Positions 9,356 to 20,290 of a DNA stretch of 64,000 nt are shown piece after piece. The position numbers were made by a program, and so were the translations under genes. The DNA comes from Spiroplasma_E ixodetis_B. GTDB taxonomy: Bacteria; Bacillota_I; Bacilli_A; Mycoplasmatales; VBWQ01. The notes beneath the pieces are model-generated. The model did no database searches, was not told the DNA's origin, and saw only the letters and a program-made list of their open reading frames with translations. How positions within the stretch are numbered: the first letter of the stretch is position 1; every line of letters starts with the position of its first letter. Location: positions 620,001-684,000 of the forward strand of contig NZ_AP028955.1 in assembly GCF_040369795.1 (NCBI RefSeq), written 5' to 3'.

Positions 9356-10069
9356 TTATTTAAAATATTTATTAGTTCGTTCTAAATCAATAATATTATC
9401 AACATCCCAATGACAAACAAATGATAAAACATAAGGTTTTAATTCAAAATTATGTTTAATACTATTACTAATTAAATATTTACCAATCATTGTTGTTTGC
9501 AATACAAGTTCTTGTTGTTGATTTATTAAATCTTCACCAATAACTTTTGCTCATTTTTTAGTAATATAACTTCATTCTCCTGCCAAGAAACTATCCTTTT
9601 TTTTACTTTTAATAATATCAATAATATTACCATCCTTGTTTAATTTATAACTTCAATCTTCTTTGATATTATCATGATCACGATTAATAGCGGCCATCAT
9701 ATTAGTTGAAAAATTATTTAAAAAAATATTTTTTGTACTAATCATATCACCAGAAATAATAAAAATATCATCTTGACCATTAAAATATGATGATACTAAT
9801 GTCAAAGCATAACCACTATTATAATCAAGGAAATGTTGATTATTTATTAAGATTAATTTTGAATATTTATTAGTAAGAAAATTAAATTCATCTTTTAAAT
9901 GACCAGTAATGACAATAATTTTTTTTAAATCATGTATTTCAATTAAATGATTAATTATATGTTCGATTAAAGTTAAACCTTTAAATTTAATTAACGATTT
10001 ATGAACATTATTTGAGATAGGTTGTAATCTACTGCCAATTCCTGCTGCAAAAATAATAGCGACTTTCAT
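9356..10069 (-). CDS. Nucleotidyltransferase (LicC-like, choline-phosphate/sugar-phosphate cytidylyltransferase fold)
   Basis: The 237 residues have an N-terminal AIIFAAGIGSRLQPISNNVH (the GxGxRL pyrophosphorylase loop), KSLIKFKGLTLIEHII and the metal-site segment IFIISGDMIS near residue 100. These are hallmarks of NTP transferases that charge phosphocholine or sugar phosphates. The order and size resemble LicC-type enzymes, but the substrate cannot be read. I chose the Met at 10067-10069 because AAAGGAGG lies just upstream. That site overlaps the leuS stop codon (TAAAGGAGG), so the two genes are translationally coupled. Activated head groups would serve membrane glycolipids. Confidence 0.8.
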
Positions 10070-10079
10070 TATTCCTCCT

Positions 10080-12518
10080 TTACTTAACAACAAAATTAAC
10101 GATCTTATTTGGTATACAAATTGTCTTAATAATTGTTTTATCTTTCAATCAATATTTTACTTTTTCTTCATTATTAACTACTTTTAAAATTTCTTGATTA
10201 TTTAAATTTTCTTTTACTACTAAAGTTATTTTCGTTTTACCATTAATCTGAATAGCAATAGTAACTTCACTAGTAATCAAAAATTTTACATCATAACTTG
10301 GGAACTGACTTTTATTAATACTTTCTTTATTACCAAATTGAAATCATAATTCTTCAGCAATATGTGGAGCAAATGGATTTAATAATTTTAAAAAATTAAC
10401 TAAATATTGTTGATAAATAGTTGGTGCTTTATAACAAGCATTGATAAAAATCATAAGTTGTGCAATAGCAGTATTAAAATTTAAATTGTTAATATCATTA
10501 GTTACTTTTTTTACAGTTTGATGATAAATTGTATCTAATGATTTATCATTCTTAGTAGTAATTTTTATTTTATACTCATCTTTATTAACAAGACGATAAA
10601 TACGCATTAAAAACTTATAACAACCAACTAAACCACTATTTAATCACGGTAAAGACGCTGTTAATGGTCCCATAAACATTTCATATATTCGTAAAGTATC
10701 AGCACCATACTCATTAATAATATCATCTGGATTAACAACATTACCGCGTGATTTAGACATTTTTTCATTATTTTCACCAAGAATCATACCTTGATTTACC
10801 AATTTTAAAAATGGCTCTTTAACATTAACTAACTTTAAATCATATAGTACTAAATGTCAGAAACGAGCATACAATAAATGTAAAACAGCGTGTTCTTGAC
10901 CGCCAATATATAAATCAACCGGTAATCAATAGTTAAAACGTTTTTGCGCAATATCACTATTAAAATCACAATAAGTACCATCATCATTTTTTAAAATATA
11001 TGCTAAATAATATCAACAACTACCTGCTCATTGTGGCATTGTATTAATTTCTCTTTTTCCTTTTACACCATCTTTTCTAGTTACATGTAATCAGGAATTT
11101 GGTGCATTAGTTAAAGGTGCATTACCTGAATTAGATGGTTTAATATTAGTCATTTTCGGTAATAATACTGGTAATTGTTGTTCATCTACTGTTGACATTG
11201 TACCATCTTCTCAATAAATTATCGGAAAAGGTTCACCTCAATAACGTTGACGAGAAAAAAGTCAATCTCGTAACTTATATGCAGTATGTACTTTTCCTTG
11301 TTTTAAAGTTAGTAATTTTTTAACAATTAAATTAGTAGTTGTTTCTAAATCCTTACCATTAATAAAATCAGAGTTAATATATTCACTATTACCCAAAAAT
11401 GGTTCATTTTTATTATTAGTTTTCATAATAAAATTGATTGGTAAATTTTTATTTTTAGCAAAAATAAAATCACGACTATCATGTGCAGGAACACCCATAA
11501 TTGCTCCCGTCCCATAATGATTTAAAACATAATCACCAACTCAAATTGGTAATTTACTTTTAGTAAAAGGGTGAATAGCATAACTTCCAGTAAAAACACC
11601 AGATTTTAAAGTATCATCTCCTTGACGCATTAAATCTGTTTTAGTTTTAGCATCTAAACAGTATTGAGTAACTGCTTTCGAATATTCACTAGTTGTTAAA
11701 TAATGAATTAATGGATGTTCAGGAGCAAGTACTAAAAATGAAACACCAAAAATAGTATCAACTCTTGAAGTAAAAATAGAAACCTTACATTTATTATTTT
11801 CAACTATAAAATCAACTAGTGTTCCAACACTTTTACCAATTCAATTACGTTGTAATTCCTTAACACTATTTGGCCAGTCTAAATCATCTAATCCTTTTAA
11901 TAATTTTTCAGCATACTTAGTAATTTTTAAAACCCACTGACGCATTGCTTTTTTAATAACTGGGAAATTACCACGTTCAGAAACCATATGACCATTAATG
12001 TTAATTATTTCTTCATTAGCTAAAACAGTTCCTAATTGTTCACAAAAATTAACTTCAACATCTTTAATTTCAGCTAACCCTTGTTCATAAAGTTTAATGA
12101 AAATTCATTGTGTTCACTTATAATGTTGAGGATCTGTAGTATTAACTTCTTTATTATAATCAAAACTTAGACCAATGCTTTGTAATTGTTTACGAAAATT
12201 ATTAATGTTTTGTTTAGTAAATGTCTCTGGATTATTACCTGTATTTAAGGCATATTGCTCAGCTGGTAAACCAAAAGCATCTCAACCAATTGGATGCAAA
12301 ACATTAAAACCATTCATTATTTTAACTCTAGAAATAACATCAGCAGCACAATAACCTTTAGGATGGCCAACATGTAAACCTGATCCCGAAGGATAAGGGA
12401 ACATATCAAGAATATATGATTTTGGTTTTTTATTATCATCAATGTTTGTTTTAAAAGTTTCATTTTTTAATCAATACTGCTGTCATTTTTTTTCTATTTG
12501 TTGGTGATTATAACTCAT
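10080..12518 (-). CDS. leuS: Leucyl-tRNA synthetase
   Basis: LeuRS charges tRNA-Leu and edits mischarged products. The 812 residues fit the bacterial type. SGSGLHVGHPKGY near residue 45 holds the HIGH motif, and KMSKSRGNVVNPDD near residue 585 is the KMSKS loop. The central region is the connective and editing insertion. The ATG at 12516-12518 follows AAGGAGAAAAAC. Several TGA codons are read as Trp, starting with MSYNHQQIEKKWQQYW. It is the first gene of a two-gene unit with the nucleotidyltransferase. The upstream 247 bases carry AT-rich promoter-like sequence but no clear -35/-10 pair. Confidence 0.97.
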
Positions 12519-12765
12519 GTTTTTCTCCTTTAATATGTTCAGGTAAAGTAATCATAAAACCATAATATCATAATCATTTAACAAGTTGCAATGTTTACTT
12601 ATTGATTAAATTATATTTTAAATATTTTGTTAATTATCAATCAATGTTATTAAACTATTTGCTAATATTTATTTTATACAACAAAAGAAATAGTTTTTAT
12701 TGTATTTAAAATAAAATATACTATATAATTATCGTTAATATCAAATAAATTCAAAGGAGGATTCT

Positions 12766-14319
12766 ATGAACACACAAAAAGTTTTAAATAAATCTTTAAA
12801 ACAAAAAAACAAAGCAGCAAAAAATAGGCTTAGGAGAACTGGTGTGACTTTGGATTTAATTATACTTGCACAATAGCTTTTCCTATGTCTTTTATAGGAA
12901 TATATTATTCAAATAATGGCGGAGTTGGATTACATCTAATCTTAATTATGATTTTAGGCGCTATAATAGCTATTATTAGTGCATGTGCTTTTTTAAAATT
13001 TAGTAAAGTTTATGCTGGTAATAATGATTGGAGCATATATTTATGTTAGAGCAACTTTTTGTCGTTTTTAAGGATGAATAATTGGCTTTATGCAATATAT
13101 CATTTTACCATCTACTGTTATTGGTTGTATTATTTCAATGTTTAGAATTAACTTAAACCAATTATCATTTTTTTCTTGATTACCTGATAGATGATCTAAT
13201 TTATTTATTGATAGTTTAGGAATTATAGTTTATTGTTTGGTTACAAGTTGTATCTATTTTGGATTAAGAGGTTTTCGTTGATTTGTTAATATTTCAGGAA
13301 TCATTAAATGATTGTCAACTTGTTTTTTGATTATTTGTGCCATTATTCTGGTAATCAAAAACGGCACTATAGTTTATCAACAAGCATTTGTTGGTACTAA
13401 ACATCTTCATTTTACAATTAATATTTTTAATAATGCTTTTAGTAATTTTTTCTACTTTTTCCTTGGTTTTGAGACCTTTACTGTTATTGGAAAAAATGTT
13501 AAAAATCCTAATAAAAATTTAGGTAGGGAAACAATTATTGTCTTATTTTTGACAACTATTTTTTATTTAATGATTACAATTTTAATTATTGGTGCCATCA
13601 GTTCACAGGGACCTAATGGTAATAACGGATGAGCAAATGGTGGTAATAATTATAACCCAAATAATGTTATTGCTGGCATTACTGGTACAACGGGTATCAT
13701 TTTACTAGTTATTTGTACTTTATCAATTAAATTGAATGGTGTAATACAAGTAGCGCTATATTCTGGAGCTATGCTACAACCATTAACTAAAGAAGGATAC
13801 ATTAGTGAAAAAATAGCCAAATTAAATAAAGAAAATATTGCAATGTATGGTAATACTATTAATTTTATAATTACAATTATAGTTTGTATTATTATGCTAA
13901 TAATTCCGGATTTAATTGGAATTAGTTTTAATTATAACCAAATGTTGGTATTTACAACTAATATAACAATCTTTGTTTATCTTTTTGTTATAGCAGCAAC
14001 TTGTGTTATGGGTTATTATAAAAAAATAAAAATAAAAGTTATTGAATGAATTATGTTTATTATCTGTTTATTATTTTTAATTAGTCAATTCATTATTTTT
14101 AATTATAATATGATTCATGATTTAGTAAGCAACAAAGGAATCATATTAATTGCAATTGCTATTAAGTTTTTAATGTTTTGAGTATTTATTATAATTGCTA
14201 CTATTATTTATTTTACTTATTATAAACCAAAACTAAAACAAAGATTAATAACAAATCCAGAATATCAAAATCAATTAGATAAAGAATTTATTTTTAATTC
14301 TCATCTAGTAGTTAATTAA
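12766..14319 (+). pseudogene. APC-family amino-acid permease, N-terminal part frameshifted
   Basis: ATG at 12766 has a perfect AAAGGAGG site. After correcting shifts near 12830-12860 and 13020 and a TAA near 13070, the protein begins with IGLGELVWLGFNYTCAIAF and AFPMSFIGIYYSNNGG, typical of APC antiporters. From about 13075 to the TAA at 14317-14319 the frame is clean and gives about ten hydrophobic helices, including FFYFFLGFETFTVIGKNVKN (the conserved helix-6 region) and IQVALYSGAMLQPLTKEGY. Without its first helices it should not transport. The substrate is probably an amino acid but cannot be specified. Confidence 0.8.
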
Positions 14320-14344
14320 ATTATTTAAAAATTATATTATCTTA

Positions 14345-14554
14345 TTATCGTCAAAAATAAACTAAATTAGTTGCTGGTTTTTTACAAAAACAAGTACCAG
14401 TAGTAGTTGTAATTTTAAATTTAGCATATGCTTGAAAATGTTCAGATCAACCAATATCAATTGTATGTTGAGCATGTTTTCCTAATTCAATTGCCGCTAA
14501 TACAACCTTTTTCTCATTTAATGCTTTATTCATTAATTTAATATTAACATCCAT
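14345..14554 (-). CDS. Hypothetical protein, 69 residues
   Basis: ATG at 14552-14554, with a weak AGAAGA upstream, opens a frame ending at 14345. The sequence holds KALNEKKVVLAAIELGKHA, then IDIGWSEHFQAYAKFK, and a short CFC near the end. One TGA read as Trp supports mollicute coding. The frame is also open for about 25 codons upstream of the ATG, so this may be the 3' part of a longer broken gene. No family is recognised. Confidence 0.4.
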
Positions 14555-14609
14555 AATAATAATATCTTCTGGGCGTATCAAGTTAATGGTTAGATTTAAT
14601 AAGAACTTA

Positions 14610-14636
14610 AATGAGAGATAACACTCTCATTTTTTA
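14610..14636 (+). terminator. Intrinsic terminator
   Basis: AATGAGAG and CTCTCATT pair around a 6-base loop and run into six T. It is oriented for plus-strand transcripts and probably ends the permease message. Confidence 0.65.
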
Positions 14637-14822
14637 ATTGTTAAACAATTATAATTAATTATTTTATTAAACCAGCACTTTATTAAATTAATTAATTATT
14701 ACATAACTAAATAAAAAAATTATTTAGACTATTATGATGGAATATTCCAATAGTAATTTTTGTGTTGCTCTTTTACAATTTGATATTTTTTTGGTTCTCT
14801 TCCCCTAAAAACCCTACCCTCC

Positions 14823-14928
14823 AAGGCTTATGCTACTGTAAGTAGCATAAGCCTTACGTATAGTAGATAAGTAGTTAGTAGTATATAAGCCTTTTTTATC
14901 ACCTACAGTGATAAAAAAGGCTTATATA
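14823..14928. repeat. Two adjacent perfect hairpins
   Basis: AAGGCTTATGCTACT (14823-14837) and its exact complement (14841-14855) enclose a 3-base loop. TATATAAGCCTTTTTTATCA at 14882 and the matching complement up to 14928 form a perfect 21-base stem with a 5-base loop. Both stems contain AAGCCTT or AAGGCTT. A C-rich tract unlike its surroundings (CCCCTAAAAACCCTACCCTCC within 14802-14822) precedes them. From 14637 to 14800 I see no gene. The second hairpin abuts IS5 copy 2. Confidence 0.75.
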
Positions 14929-14930
14929 TA

Positions 14931-15969
14931 AGACATATTCCGTAAATAAATTTAATCAATTGTCAATAATAATATTTATAAATTTTTTAGTGTTAATAAT
15001 TATAGAAGTTAATATTTTTTTATTTTAATGGTTTTGTTTTATTAAAAATTTCACAAAGTAAGTTAAATCTTAAGTACATAAGTCTAAATATACTTTTTCT
15101 ACATTTATTTATTAAAATTTTGAATCTTTTTAATCAAGCAAAAACATGTTCAACTTTAATTCTAATTTTTGAAATAATTTTATTGTAGATTTTTTCTTGT
15201 TTAGTTAATTTTTTGTTTTTAGTTTTTTTAATTGGTAATATAGTATTTTTATAAATATTTTGTATTCCTTGATATCCCAAATCACCAATAATTATTGTTT
15301 TTTCTGAAAATTCAAGATTTGAATTTTTTAATATTTGAAAATCATGTACTTTTCCATTATCAGCAAAAATATCAACAATTTTTTTATTAAAAAGTCATAT
15401 ATAATTTGAAATTTTATAGAAAACATTCAACTTTTACCAGAAAAATATTCTAACTGTAGTTTTTTTTAGTTGGTCTTTCAATTTCAATTTCAGTTGAATC
15501 AATTAAATAAAATTGAAATTCATTTAAATCTTCTTGTTTTTTATCAATTTTTGATTTTCATTTTGTTTTTAAAAACTGATAATCTTTGTCATCACTAAGT
15601 TTATTTTCTACTCAAGTAATATTTCGAAAACAACTTGATGCACTCATTTTATATTTAATACTCATTTGGAAAAAAATATAATATTCTTTTCAGTATACTA
15701 AAGTCATCATCAATCTTTCTTCAACTGAAAGTTTATATTTTCTACCTTTACTTTTTTTTAAATTTTATATTTCAATTAATTTTGTTAACATTTAATCAAA
15801 ATGAAAACGTTTTATACCAAAATATCTATAAAATTGTTCATTTTTTAATGTTTTTAAATTTTCAAAATTCATTTTTATCAACACCTTATTAATTTATTAA
15901 TAAAGAAATTATAAAATAAATTTTAAATTATTAATTGACTTTTAAAAAATTTATTTACGGAATATGTCT
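14931..15969 (-). mobile_element. IS5-family element, copy 2 (internally deleted)
   Basis: Both inverted ends are present and ATA flanks each side, a plausible 3-bp target duplication. About 110 bases downstream of the transposase are missing. The transposase (start 15870-15872, stop 15020-15022) has an in-frame stop where other copies read MLTKL, eight A in the slip tract after ERPTKK, and other indels, so it is dead. Confidence 0.85.
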
Positions 15970-15985
15970 ATAGAAAGGATATGTA

Positions 15986-16474
15986 ATGATTAATGTTAAT
16001 TTAGATATTAAAAATAAAATTAAAGAAACAACTAAAGGTATGCTATTAGAAATTGGTGAATATGAAACATGATTTCCTATTAAAGATACTATTATTGATT
16101 AAAAAAATAAAAAAATAGAATTAAAAATAATTGAAGATTTTTATTATAAATTAGGTAAAAAATCAATTACAAAAGATATTGAAAGTGTTAAAGGTAGTGA
16201 TATTTTAAAATATATTAAAAATATTCCAAATATTACTAGAAATGAAAATGAATTAATATCTTGTGAATTTTATGAACAATATAATGGTTATTATATTTTT
16301 AAAAATGATAAAAATCAAGAATGTTTTAAATATAACATTACATGAGAACAAGGCATGAAAAGTTTTAAAATAAATAATCAATATAACGATAATTATTTAG
16401 CAATAAATTATATAGTTACACCAATGAAAGATATATCAACTCATAATAATAAAATATTTTATTTAAAGTATTAA
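15986..16474 (+). pseudogene. Hypothetical protein of the small-gene cassette, one in-frame TAA
   Basis: ATG at 15986 follows AGAAAGGATATGTA. The frame spans 163 codons with a single TAA at codon 36. The product is acidic/basic mixed and soluble, with KGMLLEIGEYETWFPIKDT before the stop and an even mix of Lys, Asn and Ile after it, ending KIFYLKY. No family is recognised. It is the first of five closely packed small genes (15986-18570) that look like a phage or plasmid cassette. Confidence 0.5.
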
Positions 16475-16485
16475 AGGAAATTAAT

Positions 16486-16602
16486 ATGTTATTAAATGTT
16501 GAAAAAATAGAATTAATTAAAAATTTATGTAATGAAAAATTACTTAAAAATCAAAAATATATTGAAATAGATGAAATATTAAAAATTATAGAAAGGGATT
16601 AA
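16486..16602 (+). CDS. Tiny hypothetical protein, 38 residues
   Basis: ATG at 16486 follows AAAGGAAATTAAT, 11 bases after the previous stop. It encodes a charged, probably helical peptide: MLLNVEKIELIKNLCNEKLL, then KNQKYIEIDEILKIIERD. Tight spacing and a good ribosome site support translation. The next start follows 5 bases after the stop. Function unknown. Confidence 0.5.
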   Translation: MLLNVEKIELIKNLCNEKLLKNQKYIEIDEILKIIERD

Positions 16603-16607
16603 TAATT

Positions 16608-16730
16608 ATGGAATGTAGAGAATATAGAATTAAAGGTTCGTGTTATATTTGTCATAAAAATTCATCATATGGAAATAGAACTTGTAATAAATGTTTTTAT
16701 AAATTAATTGGTGAAAATAATGAAATGTAA
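16608..16730 (+). CDS. Tiny zinc-ribbon-like protein, 40 residues
   Basis: MECREYRIKGSCYICHKNSS continues into YGNRTCNKCFYKLIGENNEM, giving two Cys-x2-Cys pairs (CYIC and CNKC), the pattern of a short zinc ribbon or knuckle. The ribosome site is AAAGGGATTAAT, inside the end of the previous gene. Its last codons overlap the next start at 16720. Small zinc proteins in such cassettes often bind nucleic acid, but that is only inference here. Confidence 0.55.
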   Translation: MECREYRIKGSCYICHKNSSYGNRTCNKCFYKLIGENNEM

Positions 16731-16750
16731 TATTCATAACGAAAAATATA

Positions 16751-17764
16751 TAGCTAACTAAAGTAATGTTTACTCATAAATAATGTAAAATAATAATATG
16801 TAATTTAAACAGTTTTTGAATTTAAAAGTACAATTCAGCAATATTTAAAATAGATTAGGAAGATTAAATTATGCCAAAACCATACATTGAAGACTTACGA
16901 AGAAAAGTAATAGAAGCCTATGAAAGTAAAAACATGAAAATTAAAGAAATTTGTAAAGTGTTCAATATTACTAGAAAGACTTTATTCTTATGAAGAAAAA
17001 GAAAAAAAGAAACTGGGCATATAAAACCAATTTTGAATTATCAAAAAGGACATAGCCACAAAATAAAGGATTTAGATGAATAAAAAAATTATTTAGCGTA
17101 AAATAAAGATTTTACAGTTCAAAAAGTAATTGAAAAATTTGGTGATATGACTAAAGAAACAGTTTATAACTATTTCAAAAAACTAAATTATACATATAAA
17201 AAAACTTTTTTATATGAACAAAGAGATAAAAATAAACAAGAAGATTTTTTAAAAGAAATAGCTAAAATAATGAATGAAGATTTAGTATTATATATTGATG
17301 AATCTGGAATTGATGATAATGAATTTTATAAATATGGTTGATCTGAAAAAGGTAAAAGATTATTTGATAATAAACCCGCATATAAAATAAAAATAATGAG
17401 TATAATTGGTTCACTAAATAAAGGCAAATTAAAAGCCCTATGAGCATTTGAAGGGCATTGCAACAGTAAAATTTTTGAATCATATGTAAAAAATATACTA
17501 ATTCGAGTATTAAAGAGTGGACAAATTATAGTTTTAGATAATGCAACGTTTCATAAATCTAAATTAACAAAACAATTAATTGAAAATGCTGGATGCAAAC
17601 TATTATTTATTCCGCTATATTCTCCTAATTTAAATCCAATTGAGCATTTTTGATTCGCTATAAAACATAATATAAGAAAAATATTACCAAATTATTGACC
17701 AAATATTAAAAAAGCTATTGATTTTGTTTTTCAAGATATGAGTAAACATTACTTTAGTTAGCTA
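16751..17764 (+). mobile_element. IS630-family element, copy 3
   Basis: This is a full-length element with both terminal repeats and TA on each side. It sits between the 5' half of the small zinc gene and an internal piece of another IS630 (copy 4). So it inserted into or recombined with copy 4. Confidence 0.88.
16871..17761 (+). pseudogene. IS630-family transposase, two nonsense codons
   Basis: The frame starts MPKPYIEDLRRKVIEAYESK and is otherwise like the other copies. TAA replaces Leu in LDELKNY and Gln/Lys in YLAQNKD (17080-17102). The catalytic half (LYIDESG, IVLDNATFHKS, PIEHFW) is open. A 3' product from an internal start would lack the DNA-binding domain. Confidence 0.82.
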
Positions 17765-18315
17765 TATATGAACAAAGAGATAAAAATAAACAATAATATT
17801 TTTTAAAATAAATAGCTAAAATAATGAATGAAGATTTAGTATATATTGATGAATCTGGAATTGATGATAATGAATTTTATAAATATGGTTGATCTGAAAA
17901 AGGTAAAAGATTATTTGATAATAAACCAGCATATAAAATAAAAAGAATGAGTATAATTGGTTCGCTAAATAAAGGTAAATTAAAATCCCTATGAGCATTT
18001 GAAGGACATTGCAACAGTAAAATTTTTGAATCATATGTAAAAAATATACTAATTCCAGTATTAAAGCGTGGACAAATTATAGTTTTAGATAATGCAACGT
18101 TTCATAAATCTAAATTAACACAACAATTAATTGAAAATGCTGGATGCAAACTATTATTTCTTCCGCCATATTCTCCTAATTTAAATCCAATTGAACATTT
18201 TTGATTTGCTATAAAACATAATATAAGAAAAATATTACCAAATTATTGACCAAATATTAAAAAAGCGATTGATTTTGTTTTTCAAGATATGAATAAACAT
18301 TACTTTAGTTAGCTA
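17765..18315 (+). mobile_element. IS630 3' fragment, copy 4
   Basis: It starts inside the transposase at YEQRDKN and runs to the right terminal repeat (18289-18315). An early TAA and a 3-base deletion (LVYIDESG instead of LVLYIDESG) are present. The left half was lost when copy 3 arrived. Confidence 0.82.
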
Positions 18316-18471
18316 TATATGATTTAGTGAATTAGAAAATACGTATTATTGTAATAAATGTATAAATAACATGATTGAAGAAGATATGTATTTAACATCA
18401 AATAATTGAGATTACTTATATGAATATTATATTAATGAATTACAATTAGAAAATTTTAAAGGAGTGTAAAA

Positions 18472-18570
18472 ATGAATCAATTAGAATTACAAAATGCAAT
18501 GAAATTAATAGAAAAATTTGAAGAATTACAAGAAAAATTTAATAGTAAATATGAAGATTTAGAAATTAAC
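18472..18570 (+). pseudogene. Small coiled-coil gene cut by IS256
   Basis: ATG at 18472 follows AAAGGAGTGTAAAA, an excellent site that overlaps the upstream stop. The product starts MNQLELQNAMKLIEKFEELQ and continues EKFNSKYEDLEIN, an amphipathic helix. IS256 copy C begins at 18571 and supplies an early stop (GGTAATGTTTAG), leaving about 36 codons. It is the last visible member of the cassette. Confidence 0.5.
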
Positions 18571-18830
18571 GGTAATGTTTAGTAATCTGTGTAAATTACA
18601 AAAATAACTATGTTTAATTAATTCTAGTAAATAAAATTAAATAACTAGAAAGAGTGAGTTACGTATGTCTAAAAAACAAAATATTAATAATAATGATCCA
18701 ATATCAAAAGCAGTAGATTTATTATTAGAAAATAATGAAGATTTAACAACAGTTTTTAAAGAGGGAGGTTTATATAAAGAATTAACAAAAAGATTAGTTG
18801 AAAAAATGTTGAATTCTGAAATGCAAAATT
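18571..18830 (+). mobile_element. IS256 5' fragment, copy C
   Basis: It has the left terminal repeat, leader, ATG at 18665 and 57 clean codons ending EMQN, then stops against the right end of inverted copy D. Head-on IS256 copies of this kind suggest insertion of D into C followed by loss of the rest. Confidence 0.82.
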
Positions 18831-20290
18831 GAGGCTTTTTAAAAATCTGTGTATCTTTTTACAAATTTACTAGTTTAGATTAATTCTATCTTCAAATTTT
18901 ATCATAAAATGAGCAATTTTGAATGGACATTATTCATTTTTTTGTTATATTTTCAATTGCTAAGTAAAATATTTTAAAAACTGCCATATCATTTGGAAAA
19001 ACTTTTTTATTTCTAATAACTTTTCGTAATTGGCTATTAACAGATTCAATAGCATTTGTTGTATAAATCACTCTTTTGATTTCTGCAGGATAACTAATAA
19101 AAACCATTAAATTATCTCAATTTTTATATCATGATTTAGCAATTTGAGGATATTGTTTATTTAATTTAATTTCAAAAGATTCTAAAGCTTGCATTGCTTG
19201 TTCTTCACTACATGCACTATAAATTGGTTTTAAATCTGTAATTAGTTATTTTCTATGTTTGTATGAAACATATTTTAAACTATTTCTAATTTGATGGACT
19301 ATGCATAATTGATGTTCGGTTTTAGGATAAACTGATTGTATTGCTTCTGACATTCCTGTTAAATTGTCACTACAAGCAATATCATTTAAGCCTCGATTTT
19401 TCATTTCTGTGAAATTAGATAATCAAAACTTAGAACCTTCATTTTCACTAATTCATAAACCTAAAATATCTTTTTTTACCTTCTAAATCAACTCCTAGTG
19501 CTATATAAACTGATTTGTTAATAATTCGTTTATCTTGTCGTACTTTAACTACTATACAATCAAAATAAACAATCGGATAAACACTTTCTAATGGCCGATT
19601 TTGTCATGCTTTAACATCATCAATAACATCATCAGTAATTTGACTAATAACACTTTCACTAATATCAGCACCATGATATAACTCTTGTAACTGCATTCTA
19701 ATATCTGATAAAGTCATGCCTTTGGCATATAATAGACATATTCCGTAAATAAATTTTTTAAAAGTCAATTAATAATTTAAAATTTATTTTATAATTTCTT
19801 TATTAATAAATTAATAAGGTGTTGATAAAAATGAATTTTGAAAATTTAAAAAAAACTAAAAAATGAACAATTTTATAGATATTTTGGTATAAAACGTTTT
19901 CATTTTGATGAAATGTTAACAAAATTAATTGAAATTGAAAGACCAACTAAAAAAACTACAGTTAGAATATTTTTCTGGTAAAAGTTGAATGTTTTCTATA
20001 AAATTTAAAATTATATATGACTTTTTTAATAAAAAAATTGTTGATATTTTTGCTGATAATGGAAAAGTACATGATTTTCAAATATTAAAAAATTCAAATC
20101 TTGAATTTTAAGAAAAAACAATAATTATTGGTGATTTGGGATATCAAGTAATACAAAATATTTATAAAAATACTATATTACCAATTAAAAAAACTAAAAA
20201 TAAAAAATTAACTAAACAAGAAAAAATCTACAATAAAATTATTTCAAAAATTAGAATTAAAGTTGAACATGTTTTTGCTTGATTAAAAAG

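Larger units (their letters stand above)
16720..18469 (+). pseudogene. Zinc-binding-type small gene split by IS630
   Basis: The 5' part is 16720-16750 and the 3' part 18316-18469. Removing the IS630 block and one TA copy joins MKCNIHNEKYI to WFSELENTYYCNKCINNMIE in frame, ending at the TAA 18467-18469, about 60 residues in total. CNIH and CNKC provide a possible Cys/His zinc site like the neighbouring 40-residue protein. The gene overlapped its upstream neighbour, and the following gene's ribosome site (AAAGGAGTG) spans its stop. It was part of a coupled operon before the insertion. Confidence 0.6.
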
